Program-made: the position numbers and the translations under genes | NCBI GenBank assembly: GCA_003344405.1 | Contig: NOWV01000010.1 | Coordinates: forward strand, 868,001-932,000 | From: Trichoplax sp. H2 | Taxonomy: Eukaryota > Placozoa > Uniplacotomia > Trichoplacea | DNA: 64,000 nucleotides | Reading direction: 5' to 3' | The notes under the pieces: generated by a model | Databases searched by the model: none | Seen by the model: the letters and a program-made list of their open reading frames with translations, nothing else | What the model was told of the DNA's origin: nothing | Shown: piece after piece, positions 13,020 to 27,500 of the stretch | Layout: every line of letters begins with the position of its first letter | Position numbering within the stretch: position 1 is the first letter of the stretch

Positions 13020-16000
13020 CTCGACAGGTTTCATAACTGTACCTAGAATGCTTAAAGTAATACTATATGGGGAAAGTAGTCGATATCGCCTTCAACTCTA
13101 TTATTTAATCTATTCATCCGAAAACTATACTAGTAGTATAGTATAGTACCTATAATGCTTAAAATAATACTATGAGGGCAAGTAGTTAATAATCACCTCC
13201 CACCCATTATTTAATCTATTCATCTGAAAATGATACATACTGTATACCATATAGATTTGTAATCACTAAATATGACACCGTAGTAAATTATCGTAGTAGC
13301 TACCCATAATGCCAAAATAATACTCTAAGGTAAGAGGTTATTGATTATTACTTTAATCGTTTTCAATTCTGTCGCTTAATATATTTATATGAGAGCAATT
13401 ATGGTTTATGGATTTAGATTGCGCTATAAGATAAAATGATCTTTATTTAAACTGCCGTATTTGACTAATTTTACTATTTCGAGAGATATACGGAACATGG
13501 CAATGATATAAAAAATAAAGGAAAATGATTATTTTTAAATTGATTTAATTAAACGCCTTGTTAAACAGCACATTATCCTACTTATGTGCGTATCTTTCAT
13601 CGATTTTTAAACAATTATCCTACCACTCTGACTACTTTATCGAAGGATAGAAAGATAATTACTAGAAGAAAATCAACTTATCCAACCTTCTAATAATAAT
13701 TAATCGGCTAGAAAATAGAAATAATTTATCTTCATTTAATGCAGAATCAAGGTAGTTTTATAGTTTTCCATTTCAGGTTAATAATACAATACAAAGTAGG
13801 AAAAATTGATTTGGAATAGTGGTGCTGATTAATTGAATAACAGGAAGCCATATTTTTGGATATTGTCTATCAGTTATAAGCATAGGAAATAACAGGCTTG
13901 ATATGAGCATTAATTTACTCCCACGTACTCATGCAGAGTCAATAACAGGATAGGAGTGATCATAAAAGATTTCTCTCTCCCTATAATAATTGTTGACTTA
14001 TTAATTATGGTTCAAAGGCAAAAAGTTTTTTTTGTCTTCTTGACATTTTCTGTTTATCGAGTTGCAATGTTATAGTATGATGAGAGAGATATTTTTTAGT
14101 TTTCTATCGTGAACTTAAGAAAATATTTTTATCATTGTCGACAATACCATCAAGAGTTTAGCTTAGAAAATGATAGCCCATTTCGATGATGATATTACTC
14201 TTTACCTATAGTTGATAACGAAATTGGATCTGTTCTCAAAGATGGAATAAAAGACAGCACACGATAACCACCTTCAAAAACCATATTACTGTATTACTTT
14301 AAAGTAAATGATACTCTTTTTCAAAAGATAGAATTACTAGTTATTTCATTACTGCAAATACTATTGAATTTAAAGCTTATTAAATAATCATCTCTTTTGA
14401 AGGCGACATTACTGCTGATTCGCTCAACGATTAGTACAATCATAACATGCTTTCCATAAATAAGCAAAAGATAGCTGATATTAAAATTATTGTTACTGAT
14501 TGTGTCATATTTATCTAATAATTAATTCATTAAATCCTATACTTCCCCATTCAACTAGCAGCTGAAAGTATAAGCGATATTAAAATGACAATATTGTTAG
14601 CTGAATACCTGATGACTAATAGAATTGGGATTGGGCCTCCTAACGATAAATCAAGATAGTAAATAATGATTATTTATCAAAAAATATTAATATTACTAAT
14701 TATTACCGGTAGTCGATGACTAATGGAATTGAACAATAATCCTTGAGAGTAAATCAAAGTTGTAAACAGTGATTATTTATTTCCAAAGATGCTGCAATAT
14801 TACTAGTTATTACTAGCGGTCGATGACTAATGGAATTAAATAATAATCCTTGAGAGAAAATCAAAGTTGTAAACAGTAATCATTTTTTAAGGTGTCGTAA
14901 ACTAACTCTTTACTGGATAACTAATAATATCGAGTATTTCAGATATATCTTCTAAGGATGACTAAGTTAGTAAACAGTGATGCTTTCCCAAAATAGCATT
15001 ATCTCTTATTGATCTGATGACTAAGAAATCAAAGATTTTTCATAGAGTGAAGTAAGGTAGTAAACCCATTCATAGACGCTGCTACCGTTTATTCCTTTGA
15101 GAAATGCAATAAAAATTCGATATATTGACGAAAGAATCATTGAAGGCAAATAAATAATAGTTATTTTTTCTTCAAGATATTATTATTCATGACTTATTTA
15201 CTGAGTAATTACAAGGAAAATCAAACACATCTCTCAAAGTAAAATAACGTAGTTAACCCCTTCACAAATGCTGCTATCGGTTATTCAGTTGATAAATATA
15301 ATTAAAATATGATGTATTGGTGAAGAATCATTGAAGACAATAAATAATACTTATTTTTTTCATAAGACGGTATCATTTATGAATTATCTGATGACTGATA
15401 AATATATCATGAATTTGAATGTATTCTCTACGAAAATGAAGCAGTGTCTATGAAATCATTTTCAGAGACTGCAATATTATTAGTCATTTATCTGATGACT
15501 AGCGAAATTTCAATCTATCCTTCAATTAATAATACCGTATATGTTAAGTACCGTAGCAACCAATGCAATAGTATAAACACTTTAAAAGATAGTAGAATTA
15601 ATAATCACGTTTCTGAGAACTAGTCGAATTTCAATTTAATTAATTAACAATATCGTACATGTCAAGTAAGGACCAAAGTAATGATATGAACATTTTAAAA
15701 GATAGTAGCATTAATCATGTTCGTGAGAACTAGTAAAATTTCAATCTATCCCTTAATTAATAGTATGGTACATGTTAATTAGTAATGGCATAAATATCTT
15801 AAAAGACAGTAGAGTTAATAGTCATATTTGTGAGCACTAGCGAAATTTCAATCCATTCCTTAATTAATAACACGATATATACTAAGTAGAAATCAAAGCA
15901 ATGGCACAAATATTTTAAAAGACAGTAGAATTTATAGCCATGTTTATGAGGACTAGTGAAATTTCAATCTATCCCTGAATTAATAACACGGTACATGTTA

Positions 16001-17180
16001 AGCAGAAATTAAAGTAATGGTATAAACCATAGCGGAAAAGAAAAATCTTTCTGTATATCTATATTTAAAAACACTTTAAAAGACAGTAGAATTAATAGTC
16101 ATGTTTGTGAGCACTTGAAGAATTTTCAATCTATTCCTTAATTAATAATACGGTGCGTATCAAGTAGGAATCAAAGTAATGGTATAAACATTTTTAAAAG
16201 ATAGTAGAATTAATAACTATTCATCTGATGACTAATGAAATTGAATTTATCTCTTAAAAGAGAATCAAGGCGATAATATGGCTACTTTCGAGGATGGTAG
16301 TGTCGTTCGTCGTTCATTTGGAGCGATATTCGACTAGGTTAAAAACTAATTAAAATGAAACTAGAACGTATTCTTTCAGAAAGAATCAAGTAAGCCATGT
16401 AGAGATTTTAGAAGATAATTGACAATCATTTGTTAGAGCGATATTCGACTAATTTAATGAAAATGAGATTAAAATCTATCCCGTTAGAATTAATTGAGGT
16501 AAAGCTATAATCAATTTTGAAGATAATGGTATTATTAATCGTTTATCTCAGCGGTATTTGACCAGATTAAGAGCTAAGAAAATGAAAAATCTGCCCCTTA
16601 AAAGAATCAAGTGGAATAACTATTTTAGAGGATACCAATATTATTAATCGTTTATCCGGACGATATTGGATTAGATTAATAGTTAATACAGTTAAATCTA
16701 TCTTTTGAGATAGAATCAAGTAAGTAAAGTGATTATTATAGACGATAAAAGTATCCTTAATAGTTTATTAGAGCAGTATTCATTCATTTTAATGACGACA
16801 GAACTCCTCAAGAAAGGCTCAAACTAAGGAGATGGTCATTTTTGAAGAAAGTAGTGTTATGGAGCGTTTCAACGAGCAATATTCTACTACTTTAATGACC
16901 TGTAATATTAAATTTATCCCTCAAGAAGGAATCAACACGGCGATATCAAGAATTTTTAAAGATTATGGCTTAGCTATACCTGATGATTCATGAAATCTTT
17001 AAGAAGAAATCAAGGTAAGGATACATTACTATTGTAAAAAAATCTAGGCCTAATTATTTACTCAAGGCGAGAGAAATTATCTCTTGTAATTAAAAATCAA
17101 AGAATCCAAATAAAGATTACTTTCAAAAGTATTTTTATTCGTTATTTTGAATTGAAACTAAATATATTCAACAATGAGCG
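13020..17180. repeat. Long, heavily decayed tandem array A (unit about 105-120 bp)
   Basis: A recurring core, GATGACTA(A/G)TGAAATT or GACTAGTGAAATTTC, is followed by AATCTATCCCTTAA, then AATCAAAGTAATGGTATAAA, then TTTAAAAGATAGTAGAATTA and GTCAT. Core positions such as 14611, 14714, 14823, 15498, 15619, 15729, 15836, 15952, 16113 and 16231 give spacings of about 103-121 bases, with one of 161 caused by an inserted stretch near 16028-16072. Similar but weaker periodicity occurs at 13040-13400 (ATGCTTAAAATAATACTATG and TTTAATCTATTCATC blocks) and up to about 17.0 kb. Units differ from each other by substitutions and small indels, so it is old. Coding potential is nil. Confidence 0.75.
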
Positions 17181-19099
17181 TTTTCAAAGACTGTTGGAGT
17201 ATCCATTAGCTCCTTCCTGCGGATGGAATCTTCTTGTAGTTAGAACGTACGGTAATTGAGTGATATCCTCTTTTAATAACGACTACACTTATGCGTGTCT
17301 GTAGAATAAAATTGTAAATAAAGACTGAATTTCCAGTTTAAGAGCGAAAATTGTCATATTTATTTGAGAATAAACAAGTTTTCAATTGTTTATAACTACT
17401 ACTACAACTACAAAATAAAAAGAAACTACGCAATGAATTCTAATCATGATCATATTGACATTTCCTGTCATGGGCATTGACCCTCAACATTAAAAATGCC
17501 ATTTGTAGAGAGTTTTCTCTTTGACTTGAGAGTATTTCTCCGAATTTAGCAGAGCTAGAAATGATCTCCTAAGGAAAAATACCCTATTCAGCATCAACTT
17601 TATTCATTGCGAATAACGGATTTAGTACATAATTTGTATAGTAACTGTTAACAGATAAGAAAAGATCAAGTTTGGAGTATTGTTATAAATTTTACTGGAA
17701 ATGAAAGATAGAAGAATGCTAAATTTCAGAGAAATAGCTGAAACAATCTTTATAAGATATTTTTATTGTCAAGAGCAGAATACTATTTCAAATAAAGTGA
17801 CAGTAATAAGTGTTGTATTATTATCACCAATAGTACAATAGAGATTATGTCAAGATGACAAAGTATACATTCTTGATCCATTTTCTGGATATTCCCCTTG
17901 TATCCTTTACTTTTATGATAATTCTATTGATCATGAATCCTTGTGGTAATGTAAACTACCGGTCAATCTGTCAAATTTCTGATGAGATCCCCTCCCTAAA
18001 AAAATTACATAAACACAACTATTAAATTGCAATTTAGTCATCATTTACAACAAGTACAATGGATGAAATAATGGACAGGATTGTAATATGGAATTGTGAA
18101 AAAATTGGGAGATAAAAAAATACATTTTAGGAATTTTACTACTATCAATTAGCATCAATTCGTGTTTAGCTCTCCTTCTGACCATTGTAAATTTGCTAAC
18201 TATTTCAAGATCGAGCTATTCTACTGTGGCTTATGACTCTTTTACTGTCATTCTTTAGGAATTGACTTTTAATGCTGATTCTTCGATACCTATACTAAGG
18301 CTACTTTCCTGTTCAAAGGAATGTTCTATTTGGGCTAGAATAAGCCGACATGATTTATTGGATTTTCATTGAAATAGCAAATACTTCTATGCTCTCATTC
18401 TCATGATCTCGTATATTACTATTCAAGCCCATTACCTCGCGATAAAGGTTCAATTTATCTGAAAATATGGTTATTGCTATCGAAAAGGATACTCATTGCC
18501 ACTAAACGGCTGGCAATTTATGATAGCAATTTCGACCCAGAGTATCTCTTATCCTTTTCTTCCTATTATTCAAGGCAGTACTATAGTTATAGTGCTCAAA
18601 CTAATAGTATCATTGAGTCTAAAAGGGGCCACAATGCTGATATAGAAGGTTGCTTTATATTCTACTTTCTATCTTGTCATCCAAGCTATTTAATACTATC
18701 TGTCATCTCCTTACAGATCTAAATTGTTTCAATCCCGGATGTCTATGCCAAGACATTTTGAGTTCATTAATAACTGCAAAGCTTGCTTTTAGTTGGCATT
18801 TTAGTTTTGTTTAGCTAAAAATTCGAGTGTATGTGACATATATATTATTTCGCCATCGAATTGCTTGAATACTTTCTAGACAGCAATTACAGTCTTGAAC
18901 AACGGATAACAAGGGCAGACTTGATTCAGGAGAAAAATAAATATTGTTTTTCTGTTTAAATTGAATTTTCTTTCCAACTCTTCTTTTTATAATAGTCGTG
19001 TAACATTCATTGTAGATAAAGTAATTTTTGTATGCTTGGTTAGCAATTGTAGGTTATCCACTGTTTTTCCATATCACCTATTCATCATTTGGCACTATT
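17181..19099. other. Non-coding spacer between two decayed arrays
   Basis: AT-rich sequence with stops in all frames. The longest open stretch (about 18474-18722) starts at a non-ATG codon and has no recognisable protein character. Nothing else is supported. Confidence 0.45.
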
Positions 19100-20560
19100 A
19101 ATTAATAAAATTAGTTCTCATTGACTTGAATCCTCTTTCCAATTTTTAAAAATCGACCTTAAATCCTACTCATAATTACTATGGAATGAATATAGGTTTC
19201 TATTGAATGGAGTTCTTATTTACTTCGATTTTTTTTCCACTTTTAAATCAGCATTATCCATGCTGGTCCTAATCAATAAGGAAGTAATATTGATTTTAAT
19301 AGATTAAGCATTTTATTTACTTTTACTTTATCCTCTTTCCACTTTTAAAATCGATACTGATCATAATCATCAAGAAATGATAACTAAATCCTAACCCTGG
19401 TACTGATTTTAAATGAATCTAGGTCTTATTTACTTTCTGCTCTCTTTCCAACTTTAAAAAAATCCACGTCATACATACACTGATCATAGTCCATTAAGGA
19501 TAGAATACTATTTTAATGAACTTAATTCTTATTTACTTTTACTTTCTTTCCATCTTTTAAAAATCGACGCCATACATGCAATGATCATAGACCTTCAAGG
19601 AATAATACCGATTTTAGTGACTATCATTTTTACCAACTTTTACCCTCATTACAAACTGTGATTATTATTGAAATTATTCCTTACTGATTTTATCATCATT
19701 CCGACTAATATAATTTAATAGTCAACGTTATACATACTGATTATAATCAGTAAGGAAACCTGCAATGGTAATTTCTTTCTCATTGACTTCTTTCCAACTT
19801 TTAAAAATCGATGTCATAAATACCAATCATTACAACGAAATAACAAAGGCTTTAATGAATTCAGTTCTTATTGACTTTTATCTTCTTTTCAACTTAAAAA
19901 AATCGAACTTAAAAACACTAATTAACCACTAATCAAAATTAATAAGAAAATACAAGAACTTTAATGAATTAAGCTCTCATTGACTTCTACCTTCTTTCCA
20001 ACCTTTAAAAAATCGACATTAAAACACTACCGGTAATTAACCACTAATCGAAATCAATAAGGAAATGACGAGAACTGTAATGGATTCAGTTCTTATTGAC
20101 TTCTACCTCCTTTCCAACATTAAAAACATCAGTTAACCATTAATCCTAATCAATAAGAAAATGACAAGAAGTGTACTGAATTCAGTTCTTATAAAGTTTT
20201 ACGTTTTTCCAACTCGTAAAAAATTAAGGTAAAAATATTCTAATTATAGTCAATAAGGAAATAAGACCAACTTAAAAGAATTCAATTCTTATTGACTGCT
20301 ACCTTTTTCCAACTTTTAAAAATCGACATTAACAATACTGATCATAGCCAATAAGTAAATAAGATCGACCATAGCGAATTCAGTTATCATTAACTTCTAC
20401 TTACTTTCCTACTTTACAAATTAATGTTAAAAACACCAATTACAATCAATAAGGACGTAATACTAACTTTAATGAATTCACTTCTGTTTGACTTTTACCG
20501 TCTTTCCAACGGTTAAAATCAACGTTATGCCATATTGATTATAGTCAATATAGAATGAAC
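19100..20560. repeat. Decayed tandem array B (unit about 80-105 bp)
   Basis: The motif TGAATTCAGTTCTTATTGAC is followed by TTCTACCTTCTTTCCAACTT, TTAAAAATCGACATTAAAA, CACTGATTATAGTCAATAAG and GAAATAA, then the cycle begins again. At least a dozen recognisable cycles occur, with indels between them. The consensus differs from array A, although both contain a short CTTTTAAAA-like element when one is read in reverse complement; I do not think that alone shows common origin. Confidence 0.75.
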
Positions 20561-23500
20561 GCGGATTTCCTGGCACTTTCTTTTCTACGTGTATGTAATC
20601 CATTGACAATATATGCTAGATACTAAGAATTTAGTTAAATCAAAGAGCAATATAGGTTGATTTCTAACTCAGTATCATTCCATTCTTATAAGGAAACCAG
20701 AAAAATTTTTATGAACATTTTATGACTTAATGAAAGTAGCTTTACTTTATTGGAAAAAATCATGAAACTCTTTAAGATTCCTAGAGGGCAGAAGCAGATA
20801 TCCCTCGAATTGAATGAGGGCACTCGCCTATACAATATTGTTAAGATATCTATAAATGAATAAATAGCTTAGATTAATGAAAATGAAACATATATAATGC
20901 GATATTTGCCTGTGTTATTTCTCCGGCCATAGAAATGATAATAATTGTCAATCGTTACTAGTTACTTGACAATCTTACTTTAAATTATGGGTAAAAGTTG
21001 TAAGAAAGGCAGATTTAATTAATCCTGATGTAGCCATTTTTTCTTGTTATTTACACCATGATTGAATATAACATCTGTCGTTAAATGGACTGTTTATTCA
21101 AATAGTTGAATAAGGGCTTACTACTATGGAAGACTGATAATTTAGTAACAGATAGTAAAATGTTATATATAGACTGTATTCTATTGTAAAATTATAAATT
21201 ACTTTATCTTGTGAGATTGGATAATTGAATTTTTAATGGCTCAAGTAGACGGCTCAAGTAGACGAATACTTAATTGAAGTGGTTACAGCTACTTTGGAAA
21301 CTTTCTATACAGATTATATTTAACTCTAAAAATGATGAAACATCCCATACTTTATAACATTAACTGTATATAATATCAATGTCTTATACGAATTATCTGG
21401 ATACCTGGCAAAGTTAATCATTATCTCTATTCATGTTGTCTTCTTTATAATAATAATATTTAATCATCGACGTGTAATATACGCCAATTTTCTATGTAAC
21501 TTAGTCCTTTGAAATGGCTTACCACCTTCAGTGCTATATCTTTTTCTATTAAAATGCAGAGATTTCTACTGCAGGATTCATAACTAGAAAATATTCTTGA
21601 CACGGTTCATAGACATACTTTGTTTCATTTTATATTGTAATCTAAAGAAAAGAAAAATCAATCCTATACTATATTCGATATTTTGTACAGCATTAGACTA
21701 TTAGTATAAAAGAAAATCAATCTCATATTGTATTTGTTATTTTGTATATCGATAGACTATTAGATTGCAATTTTAAAATTTCAGTTACTTCTAAACAGGA
21801 CTAAAGATAAAAATGGGGTCATAAAACGTAATTGGACTAATTTATTCCATTTTCTCTTCCTCTATCTTAGAATTTTAAAAAATGTTGAAAAACAACTTAT
21901 AATAGAGGATATTATACTATAATGCTACTTTAGCCAACTTAATTTGTTAACTAACTCGCTAGTTCTATCTTGTTCTATAATGCCTAAACCGATAGAATAT
22001 TGAAGTAGAAAAATCTATAAATACCGTGATTACGAAATAGTCTACTGCATAGACAAACTGATTGATAGTGAAAAAATACTATAACTATTGTGGAGAATTT
22101 ACTGTATTTAGAGTATATTAATGAAAGACAACAATAAAGAGTATCAATATTAATAATAAATTATTTATCATATTTTGACTACTTTGGTATAGAACTCTTC
22201 CTAGTCTTTAAATTTATTAACATAAACAATTTAAAAATGAAGTTAGGGAAGGAAAAAATCTCTTAAATTATTTTAAAAAATCATTTAACGTCGTAGCCTA
22301 TCATCTGTAAGCAAGAGATATTTTAGATTCAGTTTTAGTGCCACTCTATTTCTCTAATTGAGAAGGATATCAATAAGATCATCATTTGTTATTGTGTAAA
22401 CAATTTATCTTCCTGCTTAAGTTTCCATTTACAAAAAGAAAATAAAAAACAACTTTTCCCTGTTAACTTTGTTCAAATTTCTGTCTTACTGTAAACTATA
22501 ATAATATGGTGAGGATTTCATTTTCAATCGTGATTGACATCCGTTAAAAAGCAAAAGTTGATGTTCATGTTTCTATATGATATTTTCTTCATGAATAATC
22601 CCATTTTTTAGCATAGTATATGACAATAGCTTCTGGAAGAGGTTGCACCTGTTATTCTCTTTCTATAGTTTAATTGAGATAATAATGTGACCAGATTAAA
22701 TCAAGCCTAACCATTGAATAATTTTAATAATACACTTCTTGACGTTTTGTTTATTTGCTACATCAGATCAATATTGATTTAAATTATCAGCGACGAATCT
22801 AAATTGGCTATTTTATTCCACCTGAGAAATTAACAATTTATAAATAAAAATTCAATCGTTTCCCATTTTTGATTGAATTAGTTAGACAATTTTATCGACA
22901 TTGAATTGTGCTTACAATATCTTTCAATTCTTATTGCGTAGACTATATAATGATAAAGTTGTCAAGGTAATCATCAGTTTAGACAGATTCAATTCAGTTG
23001 TCAAGTTATTCTTGGAAGATTGATGATAATAACATCATCAAATTTATCCATTTAGATACGATATTCAAAGTTAAGATTTGATTTCAACCATTCCATTGGC
23101 TACTATACCTTCATTAATTTATAAATAGGGCACCATTGCATTTATTTCTTTCAAATTTTTTCATCATAAAGATTGATACCTTGGTAGAAGAAAACTTCAT
23201 AAAAATTGTTAATGTAAACAAATTAATATTTACACCTTTGTTGGAGGAAAGAAGCTAATATTGGTTAAAAGTCTCCTTTACTACTTGTAGGTAAATACTG
23301 TACACGGTATACCTCTAACAATTTTATTTTAGTAGAATTCTATTACGAGTAATTCAGTTATTGCCTCAAAAAAACACCAGCGTAGAGAGAACGAAAATTC
23401 CTCCTAATAAAAATTTATTTACTACTGAATTCATCTATTAAGAAGAAAAGAATCACATTTTCCTAATCAGTTATAGCCCGTCGATATTTTACTTTACAAA

Positions 23501-23640
23501 TCAGCTTCTGCGACTACAATCTATTCTAACTCTATACTATAGCTGGATAATTGGCGCTATATTGAACGAAGAATTAAACTTAGATTGCAAGTATATTCGA
23601 GTGAAATAAAGAAACGCCTTACATCTTGAATTATATTATA
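20561..23640. other. Non-coding AT-rich stretch
   Basis: About 3 kb with no reading frame that I can defend, no splice-phase-consistent exon chain and no clear repeat. The last few hundred bases may hold the promoter of the small gene at 23681. Confidence 0.45.
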
Positions 23641-23680
23641 GATAAAATTATAAGTTGGGTAAGATCAGTTACAGTTAGCT

Positions 23681-24028
23681 ATGACTTTGCCAAGCTTAAT
23701 TGATACACAACGCAATTATCATGGGTTAAATAGTCGACCGACAGGCAAAATCTATGACGGTATAAAAAAAAATCATAAACGACAGCAACGATACGAGGAG
23801 ATTTCTGTCAACGAAATTTCGCAATCAACTACCACCAAGTTGCCACCATTACAAGATCGGGTTTTAAAAGAATCAGAAAAAACCCTTAGTCTACCAGACA
23901 TTAATTTTAAAGTTAAAAATGAAACATTTCATATCAGTACTGCTGCTTATGTCTGGCTAATGAGGAAAGGTACACAAACATACGATCGAGCAAGTTCCAA
24001 TAACAAGGGCAGGCATCTATCAAGTTAG
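23681..24028 (+). CDS. Small orphan protein, 115 aa, single coding exon
   Basis: I do not recognise this protein. It starts with a true ATG just after a splice-acceptor-like TCAGTTACAG|TTAGCT, so a 5' UTR intron is possible, and AATAAA follows the stop at 24039-24044. It is hydrophilic and basic: KIYDGIKKNHKRQQRYEE near residues 23-40, a Ser/Thr-rich middle (SQSTTTKLPPLQDR), and an aromatic patch HISTAAYVWLMRKGTQTYDR near 89-108 that looks like a short conserved tail. No signal peptide or membrane segment is visible. Length, codon use, a proper start and a nearby poly(A) signal favour a real gene over a chance frame. It converges on PRIM2. Confidence 0.55.
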   Translation: MTLPSLIDTQRNYHGLNSRPTGKIYDGIKKNHKRQQRYEEISVNEISQSTTTKLPPLQDRVLKESEKTLSLPDINFKVKNETFHISTAAYVWLMRKGTQTYDRASSNNKGRHLSS

Positions 24029-24571
24029 CATGCAATCGAATAAATGATGTCAAGTGTAGAATGGAAAGATTTCAGATGGCTTTGTAAGACCTACCGCTGT
24101 CAAGATATTGGAACTCAATACATAATATATCCCAATAATATTCAAGATGGATAAGGAAGTAAAAGTGATATTTATTATAATTAAAAGTGCCAACTACTGT
24201 ACATCGATATTTAGAATTGTCTCATACGTACGTAAAAACCGAAATTTTTTTATACAGTATTATATATTAACAAGTACAGTATATTGCGGCGAAAGCTTTA
24301 ACATGGCTTCATACAGCGCACTAAAATGACAATATTAAATGTACAGTCTATTTTAGTAGCACATAGCTGATCCTAGATTATATGCTATTCCACTTTAATA
24401 TTTTATCGACATTAATACATTAATTAATACTTAACTTAAATTGCAACATTTTGTTAATAATTATGTTTTTGGTATAACTATATCTAATGTGACTATCCTA
24501 CAAGTTAGAATAATAAAATCACATGTAAATTAGAACAAAGTATTCAGATTTAGGAGCACTTAATAGTCTAA

Positions 24572-27500
24572 TTATTCAGTAATTTCAACCAATGAATTAG
24601 ATAGGAATTCATCGATTTCATCATCAAGGGAATCGGCAGTTTTCGATAATATATCTTCATCTTTCGTAACTGTTCAAAGATGATTTATTGTAATATTACA
24701 TACCATAAACGATCAATATTAAAACAGTTAATTTTTTAATTGTTATAGCATTCCATCGAATTTAATAAAATAAAGAATAGTATTTTATATTATCAACCTG
24801 ATTTGGTTTCAGTTTCCGACGTGTTTGTAGTCGTATTTATGCGCCTAGCTGCAAAGCGGGTGTTTGGCCGATTTGCTCCTTGTACACGTTGACTTTCTTC
24901 AAAATATTCATTAGGATGATTTATAGAAAATCCAGCGTCCGAAACCTAAGACAATATTAGAATAGTTACATAAATATGGCAATTAGTTGAAAGAAATAAT
25001 CAATGTTGTTGAAAATAATAAAGAGACTACTTCGTATTTACATCGTTATACAACACTTACATTATGGACTAATTCGTAGTATCGAACACAGGCTAATTGG
25101 TAATGAGAACCTTTAGCTAATTCGGTTATCTAAAATAAGGCGATAAACGTTGTAAATTAACTTCAACATAAATCTAACTATACTAATACTTGCTTAATAT
25201 AATTATCAATAGTATTCTAACCTCTTTCGCACCCTCACTAGATAAACCATTCGACAGTAAACGTTGTCTTAATAAATCCGGATCGGTATGCCTAAAGGGG
25301 CAACCTAAACATTACAGATAATAGTGGTAGTTGAAAAATAGATGACGCCAGAATTTCATGGGAGATGTCATACACCTTCGGTTTATTACAGTTCATTTAT
25401 AACGGTTACGCTATACGTAATGTAGTCCTACAATATAATTTAAATTTCTACTACTAGATACATGCTTCTAGGGAGGGAATATCAAGATACGCGAAGCAAA
25501 TAGCATAAGAACAAGAAGTAGTATTCAGGCATAGCGTATCAAGAAATCAAGGTTTTCAGCTTACCATGATAATCGCGAGGTCCAGGAGGATTGGACATAA
25601 TTATCTTCATACAGCTAGGTTATAACGAGATTTATATTGATTTTTATTCAAATGGATATAAGAAGTGTAGTCGATTACCAATTTACCATAAGGCGATAAA
25701 ATTTGAAAGGATCAATATTTTAATATTAATGTAGTTGTTACATTGCGTATTTACCTGTATGGGGTATAGTTTGTACGTTTTCCTTCTTTACCATAATTGT
25801 GTCGTATATTATATGCATATTGTTTGTCAAACTGTAATATTACAGCACGTGTTAATGAAAATAATTCCATTTTGTACCAGTAATGTGAATATAATATTAA
25901 ATTTATTTATAGTGTCATAAAGAATTAGCAAACCTTGTCAGCATCTATATTTGGGCCTTTTGTAAACTCCTCTCGCCAAAATCGTAATGCTTCTTCCAGT
26001 GATAAACCGATACCCTACATAATTGTAAATATTCCAAAATATATTATATTCATTTCTAGAGTACATAAATATTCAGAATATACCTACTTTTAAAAATAGG
26101 CCATACTGCATCCTGCCACCATGAGTTAAATGGTGATTTTCTCGGAGTGATTCATGTAGTTGTTTCATGCATAAAGGAAAAGACTTTGCAGATAGCTGTT
26201 TAAAAATAGAGCACAAAGTGGCCAACAGATGAAAATCATGAGTAAACAAAAAATGTTTTTAAATAGTTAAAGGAATGTAATCCGACTTCCTAAGTCGAAT
26301 TATTAGCTCCGTAAACTTACTCCGTCAATATCTCCAGCCACTACTTGTCCACTTAGAGAAGGTTGTGCACTATAATCTTTACCTATATATTGACGACTAT
26401 TGAGTCGATAGAAAGATGGTTAATCTTTTACGAAATAGTTACTCGTGGTTAAAGTTTTAAAATCTACTATTTAGTTTAAATCAACAGGAAGGAATTTGAA
26501 AGATAAAGATTTACCTCAAATTGCTTAACTTTGGTAGTATTCTATCATCTTCTTCAAGGAATGGCAGAGCTTTAGAGGCCATCTAAGGGCGAAAGGTGTA
26601 ATTTAATATAACAAAGTTAAGTTACTTTATAAACTGTAATCCTTATTAATACTTACTGCTAAGGCGTGGGACAAATTAGCACGAAAAACGCTAATAACAA
26701 TTGTGACTAGGTCATCTCGAGGAACGTATGCTTGCCCCTGTAAAGATTTAATTTTGTATAAGCGGGCATTCACATACGTTATTTAGGATATGCTGTACAA
26801 GAGCAGAGAACAGTAAATGGATACCCACATTCTTTAAATAAATTTTTCTTAGCTTCACGAGGTCTAAAGCTTCGGTAAAAGGCACCTGATATAGTGCAAT
26901 AGTAAGTTATTTAAGAGCAAATTAAGGTTTAAAAAACTTTAGATTGTTACAGATCACAAACTGTGACTGTAAACAAAATTAATATAAAGTTGTAATTTAA
27001 AAAATCGATTCTAAAATTTTATTTTATCTAGTGTTAACATGACGAGACTGTAGGAATCTTAAATAATCCATATGTTTTGTCTCATATCATATATTGCGTA
27101 TCTACCTTATAATAATCTTTGCTTTCTACAGCTGCTCCATTCTGCATTGGATTACTGTGGATTAATTCTGTCCTAATGGACATTTTTTCATTTTCTGGAA
27201 TCTGCAATAAGGCCGGTTAAGTCTTGTGAACATGATACATTTGTGCAATTAGCAATTGCTACAACTAATTAGGTATAACGATATTTAGATAAATCTGTTA
27301 ATTTAGAATCAATGTACCAGATAAACAGACTTTACGGTGAAATAAATAAGCTACTGTAGCGAACGATCAATAGGTGGCATGGCATCACACTATAACTACG
27401 CGTAATATAGTGTAGTATTTTAAAGGTGAGAACAATATACTTAAATCATTAATAATTAAAATAGTGTATAAAATTTGAATTATTAATATTTGCTGCTAAA

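Noticed and set aside
13020-20560. CRISPR-like array because of regular repeats
   Set aside because: Units are long, diverged throughout and lack a conserved repeat with unique spacers, and the DNA is animal nuclear DNA.
13020-20560. Arrays A and B as inverted copies of one repeat family
   Set aside because: Only a short CTTTTAAAA-like element is shared by eye, which is expected by chance in such AT-rich DNA.
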